In this document: positions 37,373 to 50,294 of the stretch, piece after piece
Position numbering within the stretch: the stretch's first letter is position 1
Layout: each line of letters opens with the position of its first letter
Assembly: GCA_022565355.1 (NCBI GenBank)
Contig: JAIUMU010000001.1
Span: 1-64,000, forward strand
DNA length: 64,000 nucleotides
From: Idiomarina sp.
GTDB lineage: Bacteria > Pseudomonadota > Gammaproteobacteria > Enterobacterales > Alteromonadaceae
Direction of reading: 5' to 3'
Program-made: the position numbers and the translations under genes
The notes under the pieces: model-generated
Told to the model about the DNA's origin: nothing
Databases searched by the model: none
What the model saw: the letters and a program-made list of their open reading frames with translations, nothing else

Positions 37373-38383
37373 ATGGATAGTTTACGCGTAGTTTTAATTA
37401 TTATCGGTATGATTGTGATTGTGGGTTTGGTAATTCACGGTGTACTTACGCTGCGAAACAATAACCAAACTGGGCAGGGTAGTTCGGGTAACCCGAAACG
37501 CAAGCAGGTGCAAGATAGCGCTACGCAATCCGATTTGCTGAGCGGTGTAGATGAAAGCGATGAACACAGCGCTTGGGGCGCCAATGATGATTTCGATGAG
37601 CTTGGCCTGAGTAAAGTTAAAACCCGCAAACCATCTGCTCGTGCCACTGCAGAACGTGTTACCGATGATATTGAACCTGAGGCAACGCAAGCGAATGCGA
37701 GCACCGTGAAGGTACCGCAAGAAAGCCCTGAAGCCAGCGAGAGCGATCACGCTACCGATAACGAAGCAGCTCAGCAAACCCAGGATACCAGCGAACACAG
37801 TGCCGAGCAGCCGATGCACGCAGGGCAAGCGAATACTGCAGAGCCAGAACTACCTTCGCTACGTGCTAATCGAGATGAAGGCACTGTAGAGCAGATGGCG
37901 ATTGATTTAGCGGCAGCAGAAACCAATGAAGAGGTAGTAGAACCGCCGCAAGAAGAGGTTATTACACTTTTCGTATCCGGTGATATTAAAGGCACTACCT
38001 TATTAGAAACGGTTACTGAATTGGGTATGAAATTTGGTGATTTAGATATCTTCCATCGCTTTGAACAACCGAGTGGCCGTGGCCCGCTATTGTTCCGAAT
38101 GGCGAACATGTACAACCCAGGTACATTCGATTTAGATAACATTGAAAGCTTTACTACTCGTGGTGTGGTGTTATTTATGGCGCTGCCCATTAAATATGAT
38201 GGCCATAAAGCCTTTACCATGATGTATAACGCTGCCAATAAAATTGCCGATGCGATGCCGAGAGCCGCGGTACTAGATGGCAATCGTAATCCGATGACCA
38301 AACAATCGGTACAGCATACCTACCAAAAAATTCGTGAGTTTGAGCGCCGCATGCGCCTTGCAGGCTTGCGCCAAGAGCAATAA
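37373..38383 (+). CDS. zipA: Cell division protein ZipA
   Basis: Membrane anchor of the FtsZ ring. The 336-residue protein has an N-terminal membrane segment (about 4-25, VVLIIIGMIVIVGLVIHGVL) and a short basic stretch. An acidic, Gln/Ala/Glu-rich linker (about 45-195) follows, then the FtsZ-binding domain (about 195-330), starting near VITLFVSGDIKG and including GDLDIFHRFE and FRMANMYNPGTFD. It starts 21 nt after smc and is followed 29 nt later by ligA. Confidence 0.95.
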   Translation: MDSLRVVLIIIGMIVIVGLVIHGVLTLRNNNQTGQGSSGNPKRKQVQDSATQSDLLSGVDESDEHSAWGANDDFDELGLSKVKTRKPSARATAERVTDDIEPEATQANASTVKVPQESPEASESDHATDNEAAQQTQDTSEHSAEQPMHAGQANTAEPELPSLRANRDEGTVEQMAIDLAAAETNEEVVEPPQEEVITLFVSGDIKGTTLLETVTELGMKFGDLDIFHRFEQPSGRGPLLFRMANMYNPGTFDLDNIESFTTRGVVLFMALPIKYDGHKAFTMMYNAANKIADAMPRAAVLDGNRNPMTKQSVQHTYQKIREFERRMRLAGLRQEQ

Positions 38384-38406
38384 CAACATCAGCAAAAAAG
38401 GTTTAA

Positions 38407-40509
<2,103 letters not shown>

Positions 40510-40556
40510 TTCCGCTAGCTCCTTCTTTATTCGTAACCTATTCCTTAGCACGCTAC

Positions 40557-42170
40557 TTATAACGTTACCTTGGTAACATCTACATGTAGCGTAAGGCGTT
40601 GGCCGGGCTGTAAAAAGCGATCGCGGCTAATAGAGTTCCAGCGCTCGATATCAGCAATAGTAACGCGGAAACGGCTGGCGATACGAGCTAACGAATCGCC
40701 ATTGCGAACGTTGTATTGCACCGTTCGCATTACTGGCGTGCCGCTACTTGCGGTGCTGGTGCTGCTTGCAGAAGCGTTAGCTTGCCAAATTGCCAAGGTT
40801 TGCCCAGGCCGTAACATATCGCCCGGAGCCATGTTGTTCCAACGGGCAATATTGGCAATACTCACGTTGTACTTGCGGGATAGATCCCACAAGGTATCGC
40901 CGCGTTGCACCCGATGATCAATTTTTTGCTGGCCCTGAGGGCGGTTTTGCGCTGCCGCTAACCGCTGTTCAGTAGAGAGTGTATAGCGCTCTAATGCTTG
41001 GCTAGCCACAGGAATCAACAAGTAATCGCCTTGGCGAATTAGCGAGCCGGAGATGTCATTAAACTGCTGAATTGCTTGTACCGTTGTATTGTAACGGCGG
41101 GCAATGGTTTGCAGGCTTTCACCTGAGCGTACATGATGGCGCTGCCATGCCAACCAATCGGCTGGATCACTATCACTTAAGGCAGCACGAAATTGATTTG
41201 CGCGCTCTACCGGTAGTAATAAGGTGTGTGGCCCATCAGGCGCGGTGGCCCAACGGTTGTAGCCAGAGTTATAGCGATGTAAATCTTCTAAACTCATGCC
41301 CGCCATTTCAGCGGCCAAGGCTAAATCAATTTGTTGCCCCACATCCACGATATCGGTAACCCGTTGGTTTGGAATATGTGGCCAGGTTACTGCCCATTCT
41401 TCGCTATCGCGAAGCAATTCGGCTAAGGCCAATATTTTCGGCACATAATTGCGGGTTTCTTGCGGTAAGCTGCTCAGGCTCCAGTAATCGGTAGGCTTGC
41501 CTTCGCGTTCGTTACGGCGCATCGCGCCTAGCACTCTACCTTGGCCACCGTTGTAGGCAGCGAGGGCCAGTAACCAATCGCCATCGAAGGTTTTGTGCAG
41601 GCGATCAAAGTAATCAAGAGCCGTGGTGGTAGCGGCCATTACATCGCGGCGACCATCGTACCACCAATCAATTTCTAAACCGTAAAAACGGGCTGTACTC
41701 GGAATAAACTGCCAAATTCCACTGGCACGGCCGTGTGAGTAGGCAAAGGTATCGTAGGCGCTTTCTACAACCGGAACTAACACTAATTCCACTGGCAAGC
41801 CGCGTTTCTCTATTTCTTCCACAATTAAATGCAAAAACGGCGCCGCGCGTTGAGTTACCCGATTGATATAGTTCGGATGGCGAAGATACCAATCACGATG
41901 GTTTTCAATAAGCGCGTTTTCAGGGATTTCAATGCTCATTTGCAGGCGGATACGATCCCAAAGATCAGCTTGTAAAGCCGCAGGTAGCTGACGATCGATA
42001 GCCTGTGGAGATGCAGCGCCAGGGTGAATAAGCGCATAGCGCTCAATCCCTTCGCTTTGTGTATGTTGCGGTAATTCTTCTGGTGTTGGCGGCTCTGCTT
42101 CAGCGCTAAGTAGCTGGCATCCGCTTAAAAAACTGCTTGCAGCGATGAGTAAAACTAACTTTTTTATCAT
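40557..42170 (-). CDS. mltD: Membrane-bound lytic murein transglycosylase D
   Basis: Outer-membrane-anchored lytic transglycosylase that cleaves peptidoglycan to 1,6-anhydro products. The 537-residue protein has lipobox LSGC with lipidated Cys18. The SLT domain has catalytic Glu136 in VPVVESAYDTF, then SGIWQFIPSTARFYGL and ALAAYNGGQGRV. Three LysM repeats follow (about 345-390, 415-460, 485-530; for example HRVQRGDTLWDLSRKYNVS). E. coli MltD has two LysM modules, so a third is a modest extension. In E. coli mltD also adjoins gloB, as here. Confidence 0.96.
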   Translation of the reverse strand: MIKKLVLLIAASSFLSGCQLLSAEAEPPTPEELPQHTQSEGIERYALIHPGAASPQAIDRQLPAALQADLWDRIRLQMSIEIPENALIENHRDWYLRHPNYINRVTQRAAPFLHLIVEEIEKRGLPVELVLVPVVESAYDTFAYSHGRASGIWQFIPSTARFYGLEIDWWYDGRRDVMAATTTALDYFDRLHKTFDGDWLLALAAYNGGQGRVLGAMRRNEREGKPTDYWSLSSLPQETRNYVPKILALAELLRDSEEWAVTWPHIPNQRVTDIVDVGQQIDLALAAEMAGMSLEDLHRYNSGYNRWATAPDGPHTLLLPVERANQFRAALSDSDPADWLAWQRHHVRSGESLQTIARRYNTTVQAIQQFNDISGSLIRQGDYLLIPVASQALERYTLSTEQRLAAAQNRPQGQQKIDHRVQRGDTLWDLSRKYNVSIANIARWNNMAPGDMLRPGQTLAIWQANASASSTSTASSGTPVMRTVQYNVRNGDSLARIASRFRVTIADIERWNSISRDRFLQPGQRLTLHVDVTKVTL

Positions 42171-42248
42171 GTGGTGTTCTCATTATTATTTGCGCATGCA
42201 TTCCGGTACATTGTAACCATTATTATACGTAGCGCAAAAAAACAGCAA

Positions 42249-43034
42249 TTAAAAATTATTTTTCCATTCACGAAGTACAGCAAACACATCACTAGGTTGG
42301 GTGAGGGGCTTGCCGAGCTTGGCTTCTGCGGCATGCTTCACCGAAGGTAAATGTGCTCGCAAAAATGGATTCGTGGCGTGTTCTTCTGCTAGCTCACAGG
42401 GCAAGCTAGGCTGGTGTTGTAATCGTTGTGCTGCCACCTGTTTAATCCGCTCGGCAATGGCAAGATTATCGGGCTCTACAGCGTGAGCAAAGGCTAAATT
42501 CGCTTGGGTGTATTCATGGCCGCAAAAAACCTTGGTGTCGGCTGGCAATGCGGCCAGTTTATTTAAAGAACGCAGAAACTGTTTCGGTTCACCCTCGAAC
42601 ATACGGCCGCAACCTGCAGCAAATAAGGTATCACCGCAAAATAGGTGGGGCGCTGAGTAAAATGCAATATGATCGAGCGTGTGGCCTGGGCATTCAAGAA
42701 CGGAAACAATCACCCGCCCAGCAAATAGCGTAAATTGCTCGCCGTCGCGAACGGTATGGCTAATGCTGGCAATATTCTCAGAAGCGGGCCCAATTACCGG
42801 GCAAGGGTAATGTTGCAGTAACTCTTGTACGCCACCGGTATGATCCCAATGATGATGGGTAATTAAAATCGCATCTAAACGCAAGTTGTGTTGTTGTAAA
42901 TAGGCAAGTACTGGTTTCGCATCACCCGGGTCTACCACTACACAAGGCTGCGCCGCAGAGGAAGCCGAAGGCGCTTCTTCTTGCAGTAACCAAATGTAAT
43001 TATCGTTAAACGCTGGGATGGGTGTTATACGCAT
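42249..43034 (-). CDS. gloB: Hydroxyacylglutathione hydrolase GloB (glyoxalase II)
   Basis: Hydrolyses S-lactoylglutathione in methylglyoxal detoxification. The 261-residue metallo-beta-lactamase-fold enzyme has THHHWDHTGG (metal site 1 and 2 ligands), GHTLDHIAFY, FCGDTLFAAGCGR and FCGHEYTQANL. ATG at 43034 has GAGG about 6 nt upstream; an in-frame TTG at 43046 lies in that region and is not used. Divergent from the methyltransferase gene, exactly as gloB and yafS in E. coli. Confidence 0.96.
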   Translation of the reverse strand: MRITPIPAFNDNYIWLLQEEAPSASSAAQPCVVVDPGDAKPVLAYLQQHNLRLDAILITHHHWDHTGGVQELLQHYPCPVIGPASENIASISHTVRDGEQFTLFAGRVIVSVLECPGHTLDHIAFYSAPHLFCGDTLFAAGCGRMFEGEPKQFLRSLNKLAALPADTKVFCGHEYTQANLAFAHAVEPDNLAIAERIKQVAAQRLQHQPSLPCELAEEHATNPFLRAHLPSVKHAAEAKLGKPLTQPSDVFAVLREWKNNF

Positions 43035-43084
43035 TATTCGCCTCAACCTGTTATGCTTTAGTCTACAGTATAAAAGGAATAACT

Positions 43085-43870
43085 ATGTGGTTAAAACCAG
43101 CAATTAGTGATTATTCACAACCTTTACTTTTAAGCTGGCAACAATGGCGGCAGGGTGAATGGTGGCGAGATTGCTTAGTACGCGCTTTAGAGCCGCATTG
43201 GCAAACTATTTTTGGGCATTATTTAGTGCACTTAGGTGCGTTAAGTGCGTTAACGCCAAATAGTTGCCGTATCCGTGAACAATATTACGTAGGCTCAAAG
43301 CTGCTCCCGGCTTCCGAACTGAGGGAAGTTGAAGAAGTACAACAACGGCAGCTTGCTCAAGTAGTGGCAGACATTAGCGCACTCCCTTTTACTGAGAACA
43401 GTATCGATGCCGTGTTTATGGCCCATCAACTTGAGCACCATGAAAACCCTCATGCACTATTACGCGAAGTAAATCGGGTATTGCGCGCCGATGGCCATGT
43501 AGTTATTGCCGTTACTAATCCCTATTCACCAGGCCAACTCATTCGTGCGGTGCCTGCCATGGGGCAATATCCGCCTTGGCAAAGCCGGCTGTTTAGCCGT
43601 CAACGTGTGCTGGATTGGCTTTCGCTCATGCATTATGAAGAAGTAGCAAGTGGCTACTTTGCCGCTGGAGTGCCGTGGTCGAAAGAGCGCGACCCTGAGC
43701 AGGGTTGGGGTTGGTTAATGCGCGGTTGTAGCTGGGCGCAGAGTGGTTATTACATTGTGGCGCGGAAGCGCGAATGGCCGCTTACGCCTGTGCGTTTAAA
43801 TCATCAACGGCAGCGCCAATTGCGCCCCGAATCGGTAACGGCGCGCATATCTTCGGTGCAGCGGAATTAA
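43085..43870 (+). CDS. SAM-dependent methyltransferase, YafS-like
   Basis: 261-residue class I methyltransferase-like protein. The C-terminal half of the Rossmann fold is clear: [51 protein letters not shown] is the Methyltransf_11 acidic loop, post-II and strand 5 region. The glycine-rich SAM loop near the N-terminus is hard to see, as in YafS. AAGGA lies 6 nt before the ATG at 43085; the frame is open 21 codons upstream. Position between gloB and rnhA matches E. coli yafS. Substrate unknown. Its stop shares TTAA with rnhA. Confidence 0.88.
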   Translation: MWLKPAISDYSQPLLLSWQQWRQGEWWRDCLVRALEPHWQTIFGHYLVHLGALSALTPNSCRIREQYYVGSKLLPASELREVEEVQQRQLAQVVADISALPFTENSIDAVFMAHQLEHHENPHALLREVNRVLRADGHVVIAVTNPYSPGQLIRAVPAMGQYPPWQSRLFSRQRVLDWLSLMHYEEVASGYFAAGVPWSKERDPEQGWGWLMRGCSWAQSGYYIVARKREWPLTPVRLNHQRQRQLRPESVTARISSVQRN

Positions 43871-44364
43871 CTTTCTGGCTGGTAGCCCACATCTTCGTGG
43901 GTAGCACGATCTGTTGCAGCAACCCGCGCTAACTCATCGCAGCGCTCATTACCTGCGTTTCCTGTGTGGCCTTTTACCCAATGCCAATTAATTGTATGCG
44001 GCTGAACTGCTGCATCTAAGCGCTGCCACAAATCCACGTTTTTCACCGCTTTTTTCTGGCTGGTACGCCACCCATTCAGTTTCCAGCCGGCTAACCATTT
44101 GGTAATGCCTTGGCGCACATATTCACTATCTGTATACAGCTCAACATGGCAGGGCCGAGTAAGAGTTTCCAATGCCACTGCAGCAGCTAGAAGTTCCATC
44201 CGGTTGTTGGTGGTTAAACGGTAGCCTTCCGCTAGCTCTTTGGTGTGCTTACCAGCCTGCATTACCACGCCGTAACCACCTGGCCCTGGGTTCCCCAAAC
44301 AAGACCCATCGGTATATATGATAACGCTGCCGTTTGTGGTGCTCTTTGTTTTGTTTTGTGTCAT
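43867..44364 (-). CDS. rnhA: Ribonuclease HI
   Basis: Degrades RNA in RNA-DNA hybrids. The 165-residue protein has the four acidic catalytic residues Asp19 ([11 protein letters not shown]), Glu57 (NNRMELLA), Asp79 (LYTDSEYV) and Asp143 (RCDELA), plus the basic handle [16 protein letters not shown]. The frame continues upstream over dnaQ leader sequence, but homology begins just after MTQNKTKS. Divergent from dnaQ with 64 bp between starts, as in E. coli. Confidence 0.96.
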   Translation of the reverse strand: MTQNKTKSTTNGSVIIYTDGSCLGNPGPGGYGVVMQAGKHTKELAEGYRLTTNNRMELLAAAVALETLTRPCHVELYTDSEYVRQGITKWLAGWKLNGWRTSQKKAVKNVDLWQRLDAAVQPHTINWHWVKGHTGNAGNERCDELARVAATDRATHEDVGYQPES

Positions 44365-44428
44365 AGATGCTTTAAGATAGGTAAATTCAACTGCAGAGTA
44401 TATGTTGCGAACCAACGAGGCACAAACA

Positions 44429-45199
44429 ATGGCGGGTGATGATTTACAAAAACTTGATGAAAGCCACGATTTAGAGAAGCGGCAAATTGTTCTGGATACG
44501 GAAACCACTGGTATCGATCCGCTGCAAGGGCACCGTGTAATCGAAATCGGCTGCGTAGAAATGATCGGGCGTAAACTTACCGGCAATCATTTTCATGCCT
44601 ATTTGAACCCCGAGCGCTTTGTTGAAGAAGAAGCCATTCGTGTGCACGGTATCACCAATGAATTTTTGGTGGATAAACCAGTGTTTGCCCAAGTTGTAGA
44701 TGATTTCATTGAATTTATCCGCGGCGCCGAATTGGTAATTCACAATGCCCCGTTTGATGTGGGATTTTTAGACCATGAATTGCGCCTATTAGGCAGCCAA
44801 TACGGCCAGCTCAGCGATGTTGCTACCGTATTTGATACCTTAGCTTATGCTCGCCAACAGTTTCCTGGACAACGCAACAGCCTAGATGCTTTATGTAAGC
44901 GTTTCGATGTTGAAAATGGCCATCGCACATTGCACGGCGCATTATTAGATGCGGAAATTTTAGCCGACGTTTATTTATTAATGAGCGGTGGCCAACGCAA
45001 GTTATTTCAAGCGCCGCAAAGCCAACAATCGGCCGCCGGCCGAGAAGAGCAAATTCGTCGCTTATCGAATGAGCGGGCACCATTAAAAGTGGTTCGCGCT
45101 AGTGCCGAGGAACAAGCAGCTCATGCAGCCTATCTAGAAGGAATTACGCAAGAAAGTGGCAAAAGCTTGTGGGCAGTGGCGGAAACATCAACAAATTGA
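44429..45199 (+). CDS. dnaQ: DNA polymerase III epsilon subunit (proofreading exonuclease)
   Basis: 3'-5' exonuclease of the replicative polymerase. The 256-residue protein has exonuclease motif I with Asp23 and Glu25 ([10 protein letters not shown]), motif II in [14 protein letters not shown] and motif [18 protein letters not shown]. The C-terminal part is the alpha-binding tail. ATG at 44429 has GAGG 8 nt upstream; an ATG nine codons earlier lacks a ribosome site. Divergent from rnhA, and followed by tRNA-Asp. Confidence 0.96.
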   Translation: MAGDDLQKLDESHDLEKRQIVLDTETTGIDPLQGHRVIEIGCVEMIGRKLTGNHFHAYLNPERFVEEEAIRVHGITNEFLVDKPVFAQVVDDFIEFIRGAELVIHNAPFDVGFLDHELRLLGSQYGQLSDVATVFDTLAYARQQFPGQRNSLDALCKRFDVENGHRTLHGALLDAEILADVYLLMSGGQRKLFQAPQSQQSAAGREEQIRRLSNERAPLKVVRASAEEQAAHAAYLEGITQESGKSLWAVAETSTN

Positions 45200-45262
45200 G
45201 TAGGATTTTTCAGCAATTGGTTTAAAGGTGAGCAGTTGAACCGAAAACTGTAAAAAAAGGGG

Positions 45263-45291
45263 TTGACTAGCGGCGGCGCTGCTCGTATTAT
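45263..45291 (+). promoter_or_regulatory. Strong sigma-70 promoter of tRNA-Asp
   Basis: TTGACT (45263-45268), a 17-bp spacer rich in G and C, and TATTAT (45286-45291). The bases after the -10 (CCTCGCCGC) form a GC-rich discriminator like those of stringently controlled stable-RNA promoters. The expected start near 45298 leaves a leader of about 95 nt before the tRNA, with two possible hairpins (AGATTC/GAATCT at 45323-45347 and GTATGAA/TTCATAC at 45366-45385). Confidence 0.8.
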
Positions 45292-45394
45292 CCTCGCCGC
45301 ATTCAGGGAGCAGGAAACAGTTAGATTCGTTCGCAGTTTCTGAATCTTGAAAGCAGATGAAAGAGGTATGAATGCTAGTTCATACTGAGGCAAC

Positions 45395-45471
45395 GGAGCG
45401 GTAGTTCAGTTGGTTAGAATACCGGCCTGTCACGCCGGGGGTCGCGGGTTCGAGTCCCGTCCGCTCCGCCA
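45395..45471 (+). tRNA. tRNA-Asp (anticodon GTC)
   Basis: Acceptor GGAGCGG (45395-45401) pairs with CCGCTCC (45461-45467), followed by discriminator G and encoded CCA. Anticodon stem CCGGC/GCCGG holds loop CTGTCAC with anticodon GTC at 45429-45431. The T arm is GCGGG-TTCGAGT-CCCGT. Its place right after dnaQ matches aspV of E. coli. No obvious T-rich terminator follows. Confidence 0.97.
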
Positions 45472-45799
45472 TTTCCCTTGCTAGAGCTTACGCACTAGAA
45501 TATCCACAACGTGCGCACCATCCCGAAATATCCCGTTATTCTGTAAGATAAATTCCCCTTATAATATTGCCGAACACAGCACAGCTGATGCATCTTTATA
45601 AATCTTCGTAAAGCCCCCTTGTAAAGATGACACTCCTAGTGGATTAAGGCACAATGGCTAACTTCATAAAAATGATCAGTACAGCGAAAATATGCCGCTA
45701 AAATAACGCCATCATTTGCGGCTATTGCATGCGGCCATTACTTGCAGCCAGCGCTAGCAAAATACGCGTACTAATAAAAACAATTGAAAGCGGGAGTTT
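45472..45799 (+). other. 328-bp gap between tRNA-Asp and dnaE
   Basis: No supported gene is seen. A TTATAATATT (about 45557-45566) could be a -10 for dnaE, but no good -35 precedes it. A 15-codon frame from ATG at 45655 (after AAGG) is too short to support. dnaE has its own GGGAG ribosome site 3 nt before the ATG. A tRNA terminator hairpin was not found. Confidence 0.5.
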
Positions 45800-48700
45800 A
45801 TGAGCGCACAGCCTTTTGTTCATTTACGAATTCATAGTGATTTCTCGATGGTGGATGGTTTACAAAAAGTAAAACCAATCTGTAATCGTGTAGCCGAGCT
45901 GGGCATGCCGGCTATGGCACTCACCGATGAAATGAATTTGTGTGGTTTAGTGCGTTATTACCAAACTAGCCGCGGGCTTGGATTAAAGCCAATTATTGGT
46001 GCCGATCTTAACGTTTTAAGTGCCGATTGGCCGGAAGATCCGTTTCGCCTAACCGCATTGGCGATGAACGATATTGGCTATAAAAACCTTACCGTGCTTA
46101 TTTCTGAAGGTTATCTAGCTGGCCACCGCGCTGGTAAACCCTGTATTGATCAAGCATGGTTGGCACGCTGGGGCGAAGGTATTTTGCTGCTCTCGGGTGG
46201 CATCGATGGTGATGTAGGGCGGGCGTTACAGCGCAACTTACAAAAGCAGCTAGATAACAGCCTGAACTTCTATCAACAGCACTTCGCTGATCGTTTCTAC
46301 CTTGAACTAACCCGCACGGGCCGCCCTAATGAAGAAGATTACTTGCATGCTGCAGTAGCTGCCAGCGAGCAAGGCTTACCTGTGGTAGCTACCAATGCGG
46401 TGGTTTTTCTAAAGGAAGATGATTACGAAGCGCATGAAATTCGGGTGGCGATTCACGATAGTTATACCCTAGCCGATCCGCGCAGGCCGAAACGCTATAC
46501 TCAGCAGCAATATTTGCGTACCAGCGAAGAAATGCAGGCCCTATTTGCCGATATCCCCGAAGCCATCGAAAACACCATCGAAATAGCCCAGCGATGTAAC
46601 GTAAACGTGCGCTTGAATGAATACTTCTTACCGAACTTTCCTACTGGCGGCCTCACTGAAGACGAATTCTTAGTAGAGAAATCGCAAGAGGGCCTTGAAG
46701 AGCGTTTGCAGTTTCTATTTCCAGATGCCGAACAGCGCGCTAAAGCCCGTGTTGCCTATGATGAACGTTTAGCGATTGAGCTGGAAGTAATTAATAACAT
46801 GGGTTTCCCTGGGTACTTCTTGATCGTAATGGAGTTTATTCAGTGGAGTAAAGATAACGGTATTCCAGTAGGCCCAGGCCGAGGTTCCGGTGCTGGTTCA
46901 TTGGTAGCTTATGCATTAAAAATCACCGATCTGGATCCACTTGATTTTGATTTGCTATTCGAACGATTTTTGAACCCCGAGCGGGTTTCGATGCCGGATT
47001 TCGATGTTGATTTCTGTATGGATCGCCGTGATGAGGTAATTGATCACGTTGCTGAGTTATATGGCCGTGAGGCGGTATCGCAGATTATTACCTTTGGTAC
47101 CATGGCGGCAAAAGCAGTAGTGCGAGATGTAGGCCGCGTGTTGGGGCATCCCTATGGATTCGTTGATCGTATTTCGAAACTCATACCACCCACACCGGGC
47201 ATGACGCTCGAACAAGCATTTGTGGAAGAACCGCGCTTACCAGAATTATACGAAAGTGATGATGATGTACGTGAAGTAATTGATATGGCGCGCCGGCTTG
47301 AGGGGGTAACTCGCAATGCTGGTAAACACGCGGGTGGGGTGGTAATTGCACCTACTACCATTACCGATTTCACGCCACTGTATTGTGATTCAGAGGGCCG
47401 TTTCCCAGTTACTCAGTTTGATAAAAATGACGTAGAAACCGCCGGCTTGGTTAAATTCGATTTCTTGGGCTTACGCACGCTTACCATTATTCAATGGGCG
47501 CTGGATATGGTGAATCCACGCCGAGTTGAAAATGGTGAGCAGCCGATTTTAATTGAATCGATTCCACTTACCGATAGCCGCTGTTTCGATGTGTTGAAAA
47601 AAGGCGATACCACCGCAGTATTCCAGTTGGAATCACGGGGTATGAAAGAGCTAATTAAGCGCTTACGGCCGGATAGTTTCGAAGACATTATCGCCTTAGT
47701 GGCCTTATTCCGCCCAGGCCCACTGCAATCGGGCATGGTAGATAACTTTATTGATCGAAAACACGGTAAAGAAGCCGTTTCGTATCCCGATGCAACCTGG
47801 CAGCATGATTGCTTAAAACCGATTCTAGAGCCTACCTATGGCGTTATCTTGTACCAAGAACAGGTAATGCAAATAGCCCAAGTAATGGCTGGTTATTCGC
47901 TTGGTGAAGCCGATTTATTACGCCGTGCTATGGGTAAGAAAAAGCCAGAAGAAATGGCGAAGCAGCGGGCGGTATTTGCTGAGGGCGCGAAGAACAACAA
48001 TATTGATCCTGAATTGGCGATGAAAATCTTCGATTTGGTGGAGAAGTTCGCCGGTTATGGCTTCAACAAATCGCATTCAGCAGCATACGCGTTAGTTTCG
48101 TACCAAACCTTGTGGATGAAAGTACATTATCCAGCCGAGTTTATGGCCGCGGTTATGTCGGCGGATATGGATAATACCGATAAGATCGTAACCCTTGTAG
48201 ATGAATGTGAGCGGATGGGGCTTACCATTTTGCCGCCGGATGTTAATGTTGGCCAACACAAATTTGCGGTAGATACGGCCGGGCATGTGGTATACGGTAT
48301 TGGTGCCATTAAAGGGGTGGGCGAAGGGCCGATAGAATCAATTATTGCGGCCCGCTCGGAAGGCGGTGCGTTTACTGATCTATTTGATTTTTGTTGCCGG
48401 GTAGATTTGAAGAAGCTGAATCGCCGGGTAATGGAGCGCTTAATTAAAGCGGGGGCCATGGATTCTCTAGGGCCGCATCGGGCAACCCTGATGGCTAGCT
48501 TAGATAAAGCCATGCGCCAAGCTGAGCAACACGCGAAAGCTGAAGAAGTAGGCCAGCATGATCTATTTGGTGTGTTGGCAGCTGAGCCCGATAAAATTGA
48601 ACATGAATTTGAACATGTTGCCGAGTGGCCAGAGAAAGTATGGTTAGAGGGTGAGCGAGAAACCTTAGGCCTGTATTTAACCGGCCATCCAGTGAATCAG

Positions 48701-49270
48701 TATCGTGAAGAGCTAAGCAAGTACACCAGCTGCCGGATTGCCGATATTCGTGCCACGCGCAAAGGTGAACAGCTCTCTGTGGCGGGTTTAGTGCTGGATA
48801 CCCGCTCGATGATCAATAAAAAGAATCAACGCTGGGGCTTGGTAACACTAGATGACAAAAGCGCTCGTATGGAAATACGCTTGTTTAATCGAGAGTATGA
48901 GCAATATGAAGCGTTACTAGAGAAAGACCAAATTCTCTGGGTGAAAGGAGAGATCCGATTTGATTCTTTCGCTGGGGGCAATACAATGACCGCCAGCGAA
49001 GTTATGACCTTAGAACAAGCACGGGCACAATACGTGCGTGCATTAGAATTATCGCTTACACTTACAGATAACGCGATTCCACAACAGGTGATACAGATCA
49101 TCCGCGATGCACCGCGGGGAACCTGTCCAGTTCGTTTTGTTTGCAAGCTAGATGGCGCGCAGGCGTTATTAGAATCGGCTCCGGAATGGTTTATTGAGCC
49201 GAGCGACGATGTATTATACGAATTAAAATTGCAGTTGGGCGAAACTTGCGTGCAACTGAGCTTTGAATAG
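45800..49270 (+). CDS. dnaE: DNA polymerase III alpha subunit
   Basis: Replicative polymerase catalytic subunit, 1156 residues against 1160 in E. coli. Domains: PHP ([16 protein letters not shown] at the start), the polymerase core with [17 protein letters not shown] and catalytic acids Asp402 and Asp404 in [12 protein letters not shown] plus Asp554 in [23 protein letters not shown] and [20 protein letters not shown]. The helix-hairpin-helix and OB-fold ([13 protein letters not shown]) form the C-terminal part. accA follows after 16 nt. Unlike E. coli, rnhB is not upstream but lies 12 kb away near argE. Confidence 0.98.
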   Translation: MSAQPFVHLRIHSDFSMVDGLQKVKPICNRVAELGMPAMALTDEMNLCGLVRYYQTSRGLGLKPIIGADLNVLSADWPEDPFRLTALAMNDIGYKNLTVLISEGYLAGHRAGKPCIDQAWLARWGEGILLLSGGIDGDVGRALQRNLQKQLDNSLNFYQQHFADRFYLELTRTGRPNEEDYLHAAVAASEQGLPVVATNAVVFLKEDDYEAHEIRVAIHDSYTLADPRRPKRYTQQQYLRTSEEMQALFADIPEAIENTIEIAQRCNVNVRLNEYFLPNFPTGGLTEDEFLVEKSQEGLEERLQFLFPDAEQRAKARVAYDERLAIELEVINNMGFPGYFLIVMEFIQWSKDNGIPVGPGRGSGAGSLVAYALKITDLDPLDFDLLFERFLNPERVSMPDFDVDFCMDRRDEVIDHVAELYGREAVSQIITFGTMAAKAVVRDVGRVLGHPYGFVDRISKLIPPTPGMTLEQAFVEEPRLPELYESDDDVREVIDMARRLEGVTRNAGKHAGGVVIAPTTITDFTPLYCDSEGRFPVTQFDKNDVETAGLVKFDFLGLRTLTIIQWALDMVNPRRVENGEQPILIESIPLTDSRCFDVLKKGDTTAVFQLESRGMKELIKRLRPDSFEDIIALVALFRPGPLQSGMVDNFIDRKHGKEAVSYPDATWQHDCLKPILEPTYGVILYQEQVMQIAQVMAGYSLGEADLLRRAMGKKKPEEMAKQRAVFAEGAKNNNIDPELAMKIFDLVEKFAGYGFNKSHSAAYALVSYQTLWMKVHYPAEFMAAVMSADMDNTDKIVTLVDECERMGLTILPPDVNVGQHKFAVDTAGHVVYGIGAIKGVGEGPIESIIAARSEGGAFTDLFDFCCRVDLKKLNRRVMERLIKAGAMDSLGPHRATLMASLDKAMRQAEQHAKAEEVGQHDLFGVLAAEPDKIEHEFEHVAEWPEKVWLEGERETLGLYLTGHPVNQYREELSKYTSCRIADIRATRKGEQLSVAGLVLDTRSMINKKNQRWGLVTLDDKSARMEIRLFNREYEQYEALLEKDQILWVKGEIRFDSFAGGNTMTASEVMTLEQARAQYVRALELSLTLTDNAIPQQVIQIIRDAPRGTCPVRFVCKLDGAQALLESAPEWFIEPSDDVLYELKLQLGETCVQLSFE

Positions 49271-49286
49271 AACCTGGAAGCTACTA

Positions 49287-50243
49287 ATGAATCCGAATTT
49301 TTTAGAGTTTGAACAACCGATTGCAGAACTACAGGCGCAAATTGACGAGTTGCGCGCAGTGGGTGCGAAGGGCGATTTGAATATCGACCTAGAAAAAGAA
49401 GTGAAGCAGCTTCAGAAGAAACGTAAAGAACTTACGGAAAAGATCTTTTCCGATCTGGGTGCTTGGCAAGTGGCGCAATTGGCGCGCCATCCGCTGCGCC
49501 CTTATACCCTTGATTACATTAATATGATTTTCACCGAGTTCGATGAACTGGCGGGTGACCGTGCCTATGCAGACGATAAAGCTATCGTTGGCGGTATTGC
49601 GCGTATTGATGGTAAGCCGGTAATGGTGATTGGCCAGCAGAAAGGCCGGGAAACCAGAGAAAAGGTGCGGCGCAATTTCGGTATGCCAAAACCTGAGGGC
49701 TATCGCAAAGCGTTACGCCTTATGGAAATGGCCGAGCGCTTTAATATGCCAATTCTTACCTTTATCGATACACCAGGTGCGTATCCGGGAATTGGTGCTG
49801 AAGAACGTGGCCAAAGTGAAGCCATTGCGCGGAACTTAAAAGTAATGGCGCGTTTAAAAGTACCAACGATTTGCACCGTAATTGGTGAAGGTGGTTCTGG
49901 TGGTGCATTGGCAATTGGTGTTGGCGATAAAGTAAATATGTTGCAGTACAGCACCTATTCGGTAATTTCACCGGAAGGCTGTGCTTCGATTTTATGGAAA
50001 AGTGCAACCAAAGCAGAACTTGCTGCCGAAGCGATGGGTGTTACCGCGCAGAGTTCATTAGAGCTTGGCTTGATTGATGAAATCATCGAAGAGCCGTTGG
50101 GCGGTGCGCATCGCGATTACGAAGAAATTGCCAAGCGCTTGAAGCAACGGTTGTTGATCGACATTGATGCAATGTCGGGGCTCTCGAAAGAAGAGCTGTT
50201 AGAGCGGCGTTATAAAAAGCTGATGTCGTTCGGCTATAATTAA
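49287..50243 (+). CDS. accA: Acetyl-CoA carboxylase carboxyltransferase subunit alpha
   Basis: Forms the carboxyltransferase with AccD and makes malonyl-CoA for fatty acid synthesis. The 318-residue protein begins [22 protein letters not shown]. It contains [74 protein letters not shown] and [15 protein letters not shown]. The frame is open 8 codons upstream into dnaE, but GGAAG before 49287 sets the start. Confidence 0.98.
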   Translation: MNPNFLEFEQPIAELQAQIDELRAVGAKGDLNIDLEKEVKQLQKKRKELTEKIFSDLGAWQVAQLARHPLRPYTLDYINMIFTEFDELAGDRAYADDKAIVGGIARIDGKPVMVIGQQKGRETREKVRRNFGMPKPEGYRKALRLMEMAERFNMPILTFIDTPGAYPGIGAEERGQSEAIARNLKVMARLKVPTICTVIGEGGSGGALAIGVGDKVNMLQYSTYSVISPEGCASILWKSATKAELAAEAMGVTAQSSLELGLIDEIIEEPLGGAHRDYEEIAKRLKQRLLIDIDAMSGLSKEELLERRYKKLMSFGYN

Positions 50244-50250
50244 CCAGCTC

Positions 50251-50275
50251 AACGGCCGCTTTTAAAGCGGCCGTT
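50251..50275 (+). terminator. Long GC-rich hairpin between accA and tilS
   Basis: AACGGCCGCTTT (50251-50262) pairs perfectly with AAAGCGGCCGTT (50264-50275) around a single T. Only three T follow, so it is a weak intrinsic terminator at best; partial read-through into tilS, whose ribosome site starts 8 nt later, is likely. Confidence 0.6.
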
Positions 50276-50294
50276 TGCATTCAAGGAGCTTTGC

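Noticed and set aside
45655-45702. 15-codon frame before dnaE as a leader peptide
   Set aside because: No run of a regulatory amino acid and no attenuator hairpin follow; too short to support.
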